Assembly: GCA_030425195.1 (NCBI GenBank)
Contig: JAUIAV010000001.1
Span: 124,001 to 188,000 of the forward strand
Length of the DNA: 64,000 nucleotides
DNA from: Gammaproteobacteria bacterium
GTDB lineage: Bacteria; Pseudomonadota; Gammaproteobacteria; Pseudomonadales; Azotimanducaceae
Direction: 5' to 3'
This document shows, in pieces, positions 48,935-56,695 of this stretch. The notes under the pieces were generated by a model, which did no database searches, was not told the origin of the DNA, and saw only the letters and a program-made list of their open reading frames with translations. Position numbers and translations under genes: made by a program. The stretch's first letter is position 1. Each line of letters starts with the position of its first letter.

Positions 48935-49360
48935 TTGGCGCAACCATTTACCGACAGTGCAGCGCTGGACCGCTTCCTGGAAGCGCCACGCCTCGCTATT
49001 CTGATGACCAACCGGGCAGACCAGGCGCCCATGGGCGTACCGGTCTGGTACGAGTGGTCGGATGGTCGGGTCCGCATGTTCGCCGCCCGGGACAGCGCCA
49101 AGCTGAAACGTCTGGCACGCGACCCGAAGGCTTCGGTGCTGGTGACCAACCGCGTCGGTGAGCCGGAAGCCTGGGTGGCGTTCGACGGGGAAGTTCAGGT
49201 CCAGGCAACCGACGTCCCGGCGCTGCTCGAAAGACTCGCCGCCCGTTACTGGGATCTGAGCGATCCGGCAGCCAGAGCAACGCTGGACGGCTGGTTGGCG
49301 GCCGAGGACGCTTTCGTTCTGATGACGCTCGACCCCGTACGCATCCGCACCGGACAGTGA
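48935..49360 (+). CDS. Pyridoxamine-phosphate-oxidase-like (split-barrel) flavin protein
   Basis: Protein of 141 residues with the PNPOx-like split barrel: FLEAPRLAILMTNRADQAPMGVPVWYEWSDGRVRMFAARDSAKLKRLARDPKASVLV, the typical order of strands with PVWYEW as a marker. It probably binds FMN or a deazaflavin, or serves as a heme-linked oxidoreductase; the substrate is unknown. The start is a TTG at 48935 with AGGAG eight nt upstream; no ATG is available before the domain. It is under the divergent TetR regulator. Confidence 0.82.
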   Translation: MAQPFTDSAALDRFLEAPRLAILMTNRADQAPMGVPVWYEWSDGRVRMFAARDSAKLKRLARDPKASVLVTNRVGEPEAWVAFDGEVQVQATDVPALLERLAARYWDLSDPAARATLDGWLAAEDAFVLMTLDPVRIRTGQ

Positions 49361-49406
49361 CAGGAGCACTGCGCTTTACCGAGTAATCACAGAGGAGGTC
49401 TAGCTC

Positions 49407-50078
49407 ATGACCAGCTTGAGCATCGTGCCCGCCACCGAAGCGCTGGCCCGCCGCCATGCACCCGAAATTGCCGCCCTCGCCCATGCCACCGGGCCAGTTT
49501 CATACGACTACCACTTCGAGAACCGGTCCGTGTTCGATTGCATGGTGCGAAGGTCCTGGCTCACGTCGGGGACCCTGTTCGGCTGGGACGGAACCCATCT
49601 CGCGCTCGAGGGTGATGAGCTTCTGGGCATCGAAATCGGCTACGAGGGCACGGGATACCGCGACCGGCAGGCGGCGCTCGCGCCGCTCTGGTCGGACATG
49701 TTGAGCGCTCAGGAAGTGACGGAGGCAGAGATCGAGCAGGTGCTCAGACGGAGCGATCTGGCCAGCTGGCTGAATCCGGTGCTCAGACCCGGCGTCTACT
49801 ACGTGCACGCCCTGTCGGTGAAACCGGAGCATCGCGGTCGCCAGATCGGCGCCGCCCTGCTCAACCGCGCCATCGACGATGCACGGAAGCGCGGTTTCAA
49901 GCGCCTCGAACTGGACGTGCTCTCAGACAACCCGGCCGTGAACTTCTACCAGTCCATGGGGCTCAGCCTGATGGTGGCATCGCGGGCACCGGATCCGGAA
50001 GCCCATGGTGTGCCGGTGGAATGGCGGATGGGCATGTCACTCGAAACGACGACCTCGGCCGGTCAATCGTCCGGATGA
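49407..50078 (+). CDS. GNAT family N-acetyltransferase
   Basis: Protein of 223 residues, larger than a minimal GNAT because of an N-terminal helical region (ALARRHAPEIAALAHATGPVSYDYHF). The CoA-binding block is VYYVHALSVKPEHRGRQIGAALLNRAIDDARKRGFKRLELDV (about residues 130-171: RGRQIGA as R-x-x-G-x-G/A). The end NPAVNFYQSMGL is standard. ATG 49407 follows GGAGGTC. Overlaps the convergent monooxygenase gene by 16 nt at the 3' ends. Confidence 0.9.
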   Translation: MTSLSIVPATEALARRHAPEIAALAHATGPVSYDYHFENRSVFDCMVRRSWLTSGTLFGWDGTHLALEGDELLGIEIGYEGTGYRDRQAALAPLWSDMLSAQEVTEAEIEQVLRRSDLASWLNPVLRPGVYYVHALSVKPEHRGRQIGAALLNRAIDDARKRGFKRLELDVLSDNPAVNFYQSMGLSLMVASRAPDPEAHGVPVEWRMGMSLETTTSAGQSSG

Positions 50079-51313
50079 ACGACCGACGCACGCTTCACCG
50101 CATCCACCGAGAACCCCGCCGTCGCCTTGTAGCGTGCGGCGATGTTCTCGAGTTCCTCACGGGAGATGACCTGCTCGATGTGGTCGAATCCGTCCGGGGC
50201 CCGCTCTTCGGCAATCTGCATCACCTGCTCGGGACCGTTCTGACGGTTGGACAGAACGATGCTCGCGGTGGCCGGACGCCGCTGCGCTTCGTAGACCGTC
50301 AGAGCACCCGCGAGATCCGGTTCGCTCCCCAGGGCATCGACCAGGGCTTCCGCATCCAGGATACCCTGAGAGGCACCGTTGGAGCCGATGGGATACATCG
50401 GATGCGCCGCATCGCCGATCAGCGTCATCCGCCCGTGTGTCCATCGCGGCAGCGGATCCCGATCCGACAGCGGAAACTCGTAGACCCGCTCGGCGCCATC
50501 GATGAGCGCCGGCACATCCACCCATCCGAAATGCCAGCCGGCGAATGATGCCCGGAATTTCTCCACGTCCACCTCGCGGTTCCAGTCCTGCACCTTCTGC
50601 CGATGGAGGGGCTCGGAGCGCTCGGCAATCCAGTTGATCAGCGAACGTCCGTCCGCCATCCGGGCAATCGGGTAGGCGACGAATTTGCAGTCCTGGTACC
50701 CGGCCATGAACATGGTCCTGCCGTCGAGAAAAGGTTCAGCCGTCGTGGTGCCCCGCCAGAGAACCCGCCCCCCATAGATCGGCGGTCCCTCGTCGGGGTA
50801 GAGAATTCCGCGGGCCGTGGAGTTGATCCCGTCCGCGGCAGCCAGGCAATGGCCGACAACCGTGCGCTCACCGGAACCCGTATCGAAAGTCACGGCAATC
50901 CGGTCGTTCTCGTTGTGCCAGCTCCTCAGAGAATGACCCAGATGCACGCTTCCTTCCCCCAGCCGGTTCAGAACCGTCTCCAGCAGCATCAGCTGGAAGC
51001 GACCGCGGTGCACCGAGTACTGCGGGAAGGGATAACCGGCATCCAGGCCGCGGGGCTCCGCCCAGATCTGCTGACCCAGCTTGTTGTAGTAGTGCAGGGC
51101 GGACGTGCGGATCCCCAGGTCATCCAGTGCGGGGATGAGACCCAGCGAAGCGAGAACCCGTACCGAATGGGGTAGAAGGTTGATCCCCACTCCGAGCGGT
51201 TTCGGCTCGGTCACGGACTCGAACACGGCCACCGGTGTACCCCGCTCGTGCAGAAGGAGTGCCAGGACCAGTCCGACCGGACCGCCCCCTGCGATGATGA
51301 CGGGGCTACTCAT
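50063..51313 (-). CDS. FAD-dependent aromatic hydroxylase (PhzS-like)
   Basis: Protein of 416 residues, class A flavoprotein monooxygenase. FAD motif GGGPVGLVLALLL at residues 9-21, DG motif AADGINSTARG (about 156-166), GD motif LIGDAAHPMYPIGSNGASQG (about 295-314). The GD motif with MYPxGxNGASQ is very similar to PhzS and 3-hydroxybenzoate-hydroxylase-like enzymes. Cytoplasmic, NAD(P)H and O2 dependent. It overlaps the upstream DLH gene by 8 nt, so ring hydroxylation and hydrolysis may be steps of one aromatic pathway. Substrate unknown. Confidence 0.9.
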   Translation of the reverse strand: MSSPVIIAGGGPVGLVLALLLHERGTPVAVFESVTEPKPLGVGINLLPHSVRVLASLGLIPALDDLGIRTSALHYYNKLGQQIWAEPRGLDAGYPFPQYSVHRGRFQLMLLETVLNRLGEGSVHLGHSLRSWHNENDRIAVTFDTGSGERTVVGHCLAAADGINSTARGILYPDEGPPIYGGRVLWRGTTTAEPFLDGRTMFMAGYQDCKFVAYPIARMADGRSLINWIAERSEPLHRQKVQDWNREVDVEKFRASFAGWHFGWVDVPALIDGAERVYEFPLSDRDPLPRWTHGRMTLIGDAAHPMYPIGSNGASQGILDAEALVDALGSEPDLAGALTVYEAQRRPATASIVLSNRQNGPEQVMQIAEERAPDGFDHIEQVISREELENIAARYKATAGFSVDAVKRASVVHPDD

Positions 51314-52127
51314 CGCTCAGCCGCGATCGAAAGAACGTCAGAATCTCATCCACCGCCTCCCGGGTAGGCTCCCCTGCTTCATCGATCAGATGCAGGGTCA
51401 CCACGCTGTGCGGCCGCACGGGCGTGTCCGGCAGTCCGTCTTCATCCCGGAGGGCTCTGCCGTGGAACCGGTCTCCGAGCGCGGCTTCGAAGGCTGCAAA
51501 GCGTTCCGCCCTGCAGAACCGATCGCCTTCGAATCGGTAGGCCAGCACCGTCAGATCTTCCTCGTCGAGACGCGTCTTCACGGCTTCCAGTTCGTCCGGT
51601 GCGATGTCGAGCCCGCCCGGGTCGAGCAGCGGCAGCGACGGCTGAGAAAGCACCGGCGCCAGCATCGATGGCTCGAGCATCATGGACAATGCGAAGTTAC
51701 CGGTGAAGCACATGCCGATCGCCCCAACGCCTCTGCCGCCGCAGAGTGGATGGACATGGGCGGACAGTGCCCGCAGCCAGACCGTGACGGGACTGGAGCG
51801 GTTGGCACGGAACGCATTGAACTCCCGGCTGATGCACGCCCGGACCATGGTCGCAACACCCCCGCCAGCGCTGACAGGACCGCCCTGGGTGCCGAACAGC
51901 GCCGGCAGCCAGACGGTAAAACCCGCGTCGCGCACCATCCGCGCAAACCGGAGGACGTGCGCATAGATTCCGGGCATCTCCGCCATCACGATCACGGCCG
52001 GTCCGCTTCCCGAACGGAAAACCCGCCGGGTGGTGTCGAGCAGGGTGATGTCCAGAGCCTCGAAGTCCGTCATCGGATCCCGGTCGGTAATCCGGATCGG
52101 CTCGGTCCGATAGCTCCGTGTCGTCAT
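51306..52127 (-). CDS. Dienelactone hydrolase family protein
   Basis: Protein of 273 residues, alpha/beta hydrolase. The nucleophile elbow is GMCFTGN (about residues 139-145) with Cys as in dienelactone hydrolases, after the oxyanion region IVMAEMPGIYAHV (about 46-58). The catalytic acid and His (RFEGDRFCRAERF and PHSVVTLH, the latter around 238-245) are at expected positions. ATG 52127 has GGGAGG upstream; 69 nt separate it from the kinase gene. The stop overlaps the hydroxylase start by 8 nt. Confidence 0.88.
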   Translation of the reverse strand: MTTRSYRTEPIRITDRDPMTDFEALDITLLDTTRRVFRSGSGPAVIVMAEMPGIYAHVLRFARMVRDAGFTVWLPALFGTQGGPVSAGGGVATMVRACISREFNAFRANRSSPVTVWLRALSAHVHPLCGGRGVGAIGMCFTGNFALSMMLEPSMLAPVLSQPSLPLLDPGGLDIAPDELEAVKTRLDEEDLTVLAYRFEGDRFCRAERFAAFEAALGDRFHGRALRDEDGLPDTPVRPHSVVTLHLIDEAGEPTREAVDEILTFFRSRLSDE

Positions 52128-52196
52128 CTCTGCCTCCCTCCGGCGCCATCAGCCGATACGATAAATATTCACCACCACATCACTGAAATGCATGAC

Positions 52197-52697
52197 TCAC
52201 CCGCTCACCAGATGGATATGGCGCGTCTCGCGCTCGATGTCATCCGGCGCTTCCCAGGCAGCATCGGCGATCTCGAAGATCTCGTCTGAGACGGCCATCT
52301 TGAAGGTTCTCCCCTGCTCCGTGTTCCGATGACGGACCCGTTCGAGGCGAACGTCCCTCGGCACGTCCAGGACATGCACGACGAGATCGCAGCCCGCCCG
52401 ATCCACCCGATCGTAGAACGCCGCACGGTCCGCCCGCTGCACCAGTCCGAGCTCCAGGACCGGCCCGATACCTGCCGCCAGCAGGCGCTCGGTGACGGTC
52501 CAGATCTGTTCGATGCAGCGGGCCTTCCGCGCCGCATACCAGGGCATGAAACCCTCGGCGGGCCGGTCCGGGCTGAACAGAGTGACCATCCAGTCGTCCA
52601 GATCCAGCCAGGGGACGCCGAGCTCGCCCGCCATCCTGCCGGCCAGCGTGGACTTCCCCGCTCCGACCGGGCCCTCGATGAGATGAACAGCCACCAT
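52197..52697 (-). CDS. P-loop kinase-like protein (zeta-toxin/CPT fold)
   Basis: Protein of 166 residues. Walker A GPVGAGKST (residues 9-17), then DLDDWM (substrate-side acids, about 32-37) and VLDVPRDVRLERVRHRNTEQG, where paired arginines resemble the LID of shikimate-kinase-like and chloramphenicol-phosphotransferase-like proteins. It is a small NTP-dependent phosphotransferase of unknown substrate. Start ATG 52697 with GGAGGAGC upstream; an ATG 5 codons earlier is less well placed. No antitoxin gene is next to it, so a toxin role is not supported. Confidence 0.85.
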   Translation of the reverse strand: MVAVHLIEGPVGAGKSTLAGRMAGELGVPWLDLDDWMVTLFSPDRPAEGFMPWYAARKARCIEQIWTVTERLLAAGIGPVLELGLVQRADRAAFYDRVDRAGCDLVVHVLDVPRDVRLERVRHRNTEQGRTFKMAVSDEIFEIADAAWEAPDDIERETRHIHLVSG

Positions 52698-52793
52698 GAC
52701 GCTCCTCCGCAACAGTACATGAGGCTGAACAACCTACGCTTTTTGCGGATCAGGAACAGTCTGCTATTCTCGGTCTCTCTATTCCGGGGCCGC

Positions 52794-52808
52794 AGCCCGA
52801 CTCGGGCT
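52794..52808. terminator. Stem-loop after the carboxylesterase gene
   Basis: AGCCCGA-C-TCGGGCT, arms of 6-7 bp, 12 nt beyond the esterase stop in the direction of its transcription. No U-tract follows, so termination is only suggested. Confidence 0.4.
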
Positions 52809-52819
52809 TCCGCGCTCCA

Positions 52820-54484
52820 TCACCGCTGATATCGGTTACCGTAAGCGTCGCTGTCATCGAGCAGTGCCCGCTGAGCACCCCGTGCATCGTTCATCGTCTC
52901 CGGTTCGGTATCGAACACCATCACCGGACGGTTCTCCAGATCATAAGCCGGCCACCGGGGAATGCCGTCGTGATTCGGATCCCCCGTGCGGGCAAACGCA
53001 ATCCAGGTGTCCGACATCATGTCGGCAATCTGCTGCTGCTCGTCACCCACACCCGACATGCTCTCCGACTTGGCGACGTTGTCGAAGACGAAGCCGATCT
53101 CCAGCGCGTGGGGCGACCGCCACTTGCCGCCATCCACCGGCGTATCCCAGTTGAACAGGTAGAGCCAGGCCGGTGCCCCGCCCTGTTCCACCTTCCGCTC
53201 CGCCTGCAGCACGTGTCCCGCCAGCCAGCGGGCGTCGGTGGTGGCTTCGAAATAGACGTCGGCCGGATCGGACTCCGGCTGCAGCTCGCGGTAACCGGCG
53301 ATGATTGCCGCCACATCGGCGTTGGGATAGTTCCGGGCCAGCGCTTCCGGCAATGCCTCCCAGGTCAGGTCGAAGACGGCCGGATTCGCCGCACCCATGA
53401 ACAGGGAGTTTTCCGTGCGGTTGGTGCCGAGCATGAGCGGCACGTCCTTTCCGGGCGGCGCTGCGTCGGGCTCGAAGGGATGCCGGGTCAGCGTTCTGCC
53501 GTCGATGGAAGGTGCAGACGCCGCACCGGTATCCGCAAACGCCGCGCGGATGGTCTCAACCGGCAGGGTCCGGATGTCGTCGATGGTCTCGGCGGTCAGA
53601 CCCAGATTTTCGACGACCTTGTCCGCTGCAGCCTGAGCAGCGGCCTGCTCGGGAAACCGGATCATGGCCCCGGACTGTACGATCGCTCTGTGAAACAGTC
53701 CCCTCGCCCGTTCTGTCGCCATGAGCGTGGAAACCTTGGCGCCGCCCCCGGACTCACCGAATATGAGCACCCTGTCCGGATCACCGCCGAAGGCTGCGAC
53801 GTTGTCGCGGACCCACTCCAGGGCCTGAACCATGTCGAGGACGCCGGCCACCGCCGAGTCTTCGAACCCTTCGCCATAGTGCCCGAGCGCCAGGTAGCCG
53901 AACACATTCAGACGGTGGTTGACGGTCACCACCACCACGTCGCCGCGCCGGGCCAACCGGACACCATCATAGGCGTTGGACGAACCGTTCCCGGAACTGA
54001 ATCCGCCGCCGTGGAACCAGACCATCACCGGCCGCGCGGCGTCGTCGAGGCCTGGCGTCCAGACGTTCAGAAACAGACAGTCCTCGCTGAGCGGCGGAGA
54101 CGGTTCCGGCCGCCAGGACGAGAACAGACCACCCGGGTTCCCGGTCGGGGTCTGCGGACAGGAGGCGCCGAAAGCCGTGGCGTTCTTCGCCTCGGTCCAG
54201 AGGGCAGGTGTTGCCGGTGCCGCAAACCGGGTCGTCGCGGTATCCGCACCGTAGCGGATCCCTTTGAATACCAGCACGTCGTCCTCGACGAAACCGCGAA
54301 CGGGGCCGTGCGCCGTCACCGCAAGCGGTGCCGACGGCGCTTCCGGGATGGCGGTCGCTTCCGGTTCCGTCGCCGTTGCCGTGGCGGGCGCCGGACGCTG
54401 GTCGGCGCTCTCACCGCAGGCCGACAGCACGAGCAGCAGCAGCGCTCCGCCGAGGGCGGTGCGGGTTCGAGTGATCTCAGACAT
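52820..54484 (-). CDS. Lipoprotein carboxylesterase type B
   Basis: Protein of 554 residues. Lipobox LSAC with Cys23, so the enzyme is membrane-anchored and faces the periplasm or outside. The catalytic nucleophile is in FGESGGGAK (GxSxG), oxyanion WFHGGGFSSGN, conserved acid in GTNRTENSLF and His in RSPHALEIGFVFDN; all three members of the triad are present. EDCLFLNVWTP is the second carboxylesterase signature. A Pro/Ala/Thr-rich linker follows the lipobox. Start ATG 54484 with AGGGGAG upstream. Divergent from a MarR gene with a dyad in between. Confidence 0.93.
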   Translation of the reverse strand: MSEITRTRTALGGALLLLVLSACGESADQRPAPATATATEPEATAIPEAPSAPLAVTAHGPVRGFVEDDVLVFKGIRYGADTATTRFAAPATPALWTEAKNATAFGASCPQTPTGNPGGLFSSWRPEPSPPLSEDCLFLNVWTPGLDDAARPVMVWFHGGGFSSGNGSSNAYDGVRLARRGDVVVVTVNHRLNVFGYLALGHYGEGFEDSAVAGVLDMVQALEWVRDNVAAFGGDPDRVLIFGESGGGAKVSTLMATERARGLFHRAIVQSGAMIRFPEQAAAQAAADKVVENLGLTAETIDDIRTLPVETIRAAFADTGAASAPSIDGRTLTRHPFEPDAAPPGKDVPLMLGTNRTENSLFMGAANPAVFDLTWEALPEALARNYPNADVAAIIAGYRELQPESDPADVYFEATTDARWLAGHVLQAERKVEQGGAPAWLYLFNWDTPVDGGKWRSPHALEIGFVFDNVAKSESMSGVGDEQQQIADMMSDTWIAFARTGDPNHDGIPRWPAYDLENRPVMVFDTEPETMNDARGAQRALLDDSDAYGNRYQR

Positions 54485-54530
54485 TTCGTTCTCCCCTGTG
54501 GAGCCCGGAAGATTGCCTGCGCAAAACAAG

Positions 54531-54547
54531 TTAGTCAAACTTACTAA
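54531..54547. promoter_or_regulatory. Likely MarR operator
   Basis: TTAGT-CAAACTT-ACTAA: 5-bp inverted arms with a 7-bp centre, in the 87-bp divergent space between the esterase and MarR genes. TTGACT on the esterase strand, a plausible -35, overlaps it. Confidence 0.55.
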
Positions 54548-54571
54548 TCAGCCATCGGAAGGCCCGTCCGG

Positions 54572-55033
54572 ATGAGAGAACACCCGCTGCTGCGGATCGT
54601 CCTGTACCTGCACCATCGCCTGGAGCGCGCACAACACCGGGAACGGACGGCCATGACTCTCAATCAGTACCGCCTCCTCTACCTGATTCAGCAGGGTCCT
54701 GCCAGGTCCGTGGAGCTAGCCATGGCCAGCGGTCTGACCAAACCCAGCATCGGTGCCATGATCGGTCAGCTCGAGGAGCGCGGCTGGGTGGCCCGACGCG
54801 CCGTCCGGGACGACCGCCGCGCTTCCTCCATCCGCATCACGGCTGACGGTCGCAGAGCCGTCGCTGGATTCGAGGCCACCCTGCAGGAGGCGCTCGAACA
54901 GTTCCTGGGCAGGGACGCGGTTGCTCGCGCGGACGTGGAGCTGGACTGGCTCTTCGACGCGCTCCAGGACAGCAGATCTCAGGCCCACGAGGTCTGGGCA
55001 TCGCGGAAAACGCGCGAAGACAAAGAGGCGTGA
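54572..55033 (+). CDS. MarR family transcriptional regulator
   Basis: Protein of 153 residues with a winged helix: LNQYRLLYLIQQGPARSVELAMASGLTKPSIGAMIGQLEERGWVARRAVRDDRRASSIRITADGRRA, including the DDRR wing signature (about residues 78-81). The N- and C-terminal helices would form the dimer. Its divergent neighbour, the lipoprotein esterase, is the probable target; a ligand such as the ester product would relieve repression. ATG 54572 gives MREHPLLRIV. Confidence 0.9.
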   Translation: MREHPLLRIVLYLHHRLERAQHRERTAMTLNQYRLLYLIQQGPARSVELAMASGLTKPSIGAMIGQLEERGWVARRAVRDDRRASSIRITADGRRAVAGFEATLQEALEQFLGRDAVARADVELDWLFDALQDSRSQAHEVWASRKTREDKEA

Positions 55034-55119
55034 GCGACGCCACCTTCACCAGGACGCTTATTGGCTGTCGCCATTGCTGATATGCTCGTTGCCAGGCTCG
55101 CTGGGAAGGGGGTGGGCAC

Positions 55120-55896
55120 ATGGATGAACTGACCATCGGAAATACGGAACTCGGCGGCGCTCTCGGCGCGGTCGCGGTCATGGTCGTCGGCCTGATCGCC
55201 GCCAGAATCGTTCAGCGCGTGACCGGCCGCGGCCTCACCTCCATGGACGGCTGGCTCTCCCGCTATTCCTCCAGTGAAAGCGGCTGGGTGACGCCCACCA
55301 CCATCTCCGCCATCAGCGGTGCCGCCTTCTGGCTGGTGATTCTCCTCGCCATCGTCGTCTCCCTCAGGATGCTCGGCGTCGGCGAAGTCTCCAGCCTGCT
55401 CGAGGAGGTGACCGGTTTCGTCCCCAGACTGCTGGTCGCCATGGTCATCGTCGGCGTGGGCCATCTGCTCGGACTGCTTGCCCGGGCGCTGATCGCTCGG
55501 ATGAGTGACGCACTCCAGCCGGACTCCTACATCCCGCTGCTCGCCCACGGGGCAGTGCTCGTCATCGCGCTCCTGATCGCGCTGCAGCATCTGAACGTGA
55601 ACATCACCTTCGTCACCCAACTGATGCTGACGCTCATCCTCGTCTTCCTCGGCGGTCTGACCCTGGCCTTCGCACTGGGCGCCCGGAGCCATGTCGCCAA
55701 TCTGCTGGGACGGACGGAGCTGAAGCGCTATGCCATCGGGGATCGTATCCGCATAGAGGGCATAGAAGGCGCGATCGTGGACATCCACGGTACCGGCGTG
55801 GACATCGCCACCACAGCCGGCGTCGTCTCCGTGCCGGCCGCACGCTTCGCGGAAACCGCCGTGCTCAGACTTGCGGAGACGGACGTTGAAGGCTGA
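55120..55896 (+). CDS. MscS-like mechanosensitive channel protein
   Basis: Protein of 258 residues. Four hydrophobic helices (about 15-33, 65-90, 100-120, 142-190) precede the MscS beta domain: ALGARSHVANLLGRTELKRYAIGDRIRIEGIEGAIVDIHGTGVDIATTAGVVSVPAARFAETAV, where the helix 3-beta transition and GDRIRIEGIEG are family features. It lacks the large alpha/beta C-terminal vestibule, so it is a short form. ATG 55120 with GGAAGGGGG upstream. It is the first gene of an operon with the two MgtE-type genes; the stop overlaps the next start. Confidence 0.85.
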   Translation: MDELTIGNTELGGALGAVAVMVVGLIAARIVQRVTGRGLTSMDGWLSRYSSSESGWVTPTTISAISGAAFWLVILLAIVVSLRMLGVGEVSSLLEEVTGFVPRLLVAMVIVGVGHLLGLLARALIARMSDALQPDSYIPLLAHGAVLVIALLIALQHLNVNITFVTQLMLTLILVFLGGLTLAFALGARSHVANLLGRTELKRYAIGDRIRIEGIEGAIVDIHGTGVDIATTAGVVSVPAARFAETAVLRLAETDVEG

Positions 55897-56695
55897 CCCC
55901 CTCCTCGAGGCGTTCGCCAGAAAATCACCGGTGGCGTTCGCCCAGGCACTGGGCAGGGGGTCGCCCGAGGAAGCGGCCGCCCTGATTCAGGATCTGCCTG
56001 GAGAGCTCGCCATCCGGGTTGCCGGCACGCTCACCCCGCATCATTTCTCGGCCGTCGCGGCACTGGATCTCGGCATTCTGCTCCGCTGGCTCGAACGTTC
56101 AGGCGTGGACGCGGGCGTGGCTTTCGTCTCCCGCCTGTCCCGCGAGCAGGGCCTGACGCTTCTGGAAGCGCTCGAGAATCCTTCGCTCAAGCGCCGGCTC
56201 GGCCGCGCGCTCCGTTACCCCGAGCACTGTGTCGGGGCCCGCCTGAGCAGCAACGTGCTGAGGATTCCCGGCGAGACCACGGCAGGCGAACTGCTCAGCC
56301 AGCTTCGTGCCGGCCAGGGTGACGAGCCACCGAGGGCCGTGCTGCTGGACAGCGCCGGAAAATACCAGAGCGTGCTCAGTCTCTGGCGTCTCACGCTGGA
56401 GGAAGATCCCGGCAGGCGGGTGCGGGAATTCGGCATTCCGGTGGCCGCGCTGCGTCCCGAGACTTCCATCGTCGATGCCCATGCGGATGCTCAGTGGGAC
56501 GACAACGTCTGGCTGCCGGTGGCGGACTTCAACGACCGGGTGATCGGTTCCGTGGATCGCAGATCACTGGCTGAAGACAACGACGTGACCCCCGTCGAAC
56601 CCCTGATCGACAGCGCAATGCTGCTCGGTCAGGAATATCTCAGGGTTTCCAGCACGCTGCTCGACTCGCTGCTGAAGGGTTGGGGACGGCTGTGA
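55886..56695 (+). CDS. Stand-alone MgtE-type regulatory domain protein
   Basis: Protein of 269 residues, soluble. The N-terminal 140 residues are helical like the MgtE N-domain (FAQALGRGSPEEAAALIQDLPGELAIRVAG) and the rest resembles a CBS pair (GARLSSNVLRIPGETTAGELLSQLRAG ... AVLLDSAGKYQSVLSLWRLTL ... PVADFNDRVIGSVDRRSL). No membrane helices, so it cannot transport ions itself. The TTG at 55886 has GGAG 7 nt upstream and is the better start; TTG 55871 has none. Its stop overlaps the GTG of the full MgtE. It is probably a duplicated Mg sensor that modulates the transporter. Confidence 0.8.
   Translation: MKADPLLEAFARKSPVAFAQALGRGSPEEAAALIQDLPGELAIRVAGTLTPHHFSAVAALDLGILLRWLERSGVDAGVAFVSRLSREQGLTLLEALENPSLKRRLGRALRYPEHCVGARLSSNVLRIPGETTAGELLSQLRAGQGDEPPRAVLLDSAGKYQSVLSLWRLTLEEDPGRRVREFGIPVAALRPETSIVDAHADAQWDDNVWLPVADFNDRVIGSVDRRSLAEDNDVTPVEPLIDSAMLLGQEYLRVSSTLLDSLLKGWGRL

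Noticed and set aside
52197-52697. Zeta-type toxin of a toxin-antitoxin pair
   Set aside because: Only the P-loop fold fits; no small antitoxin gene is adjacent.
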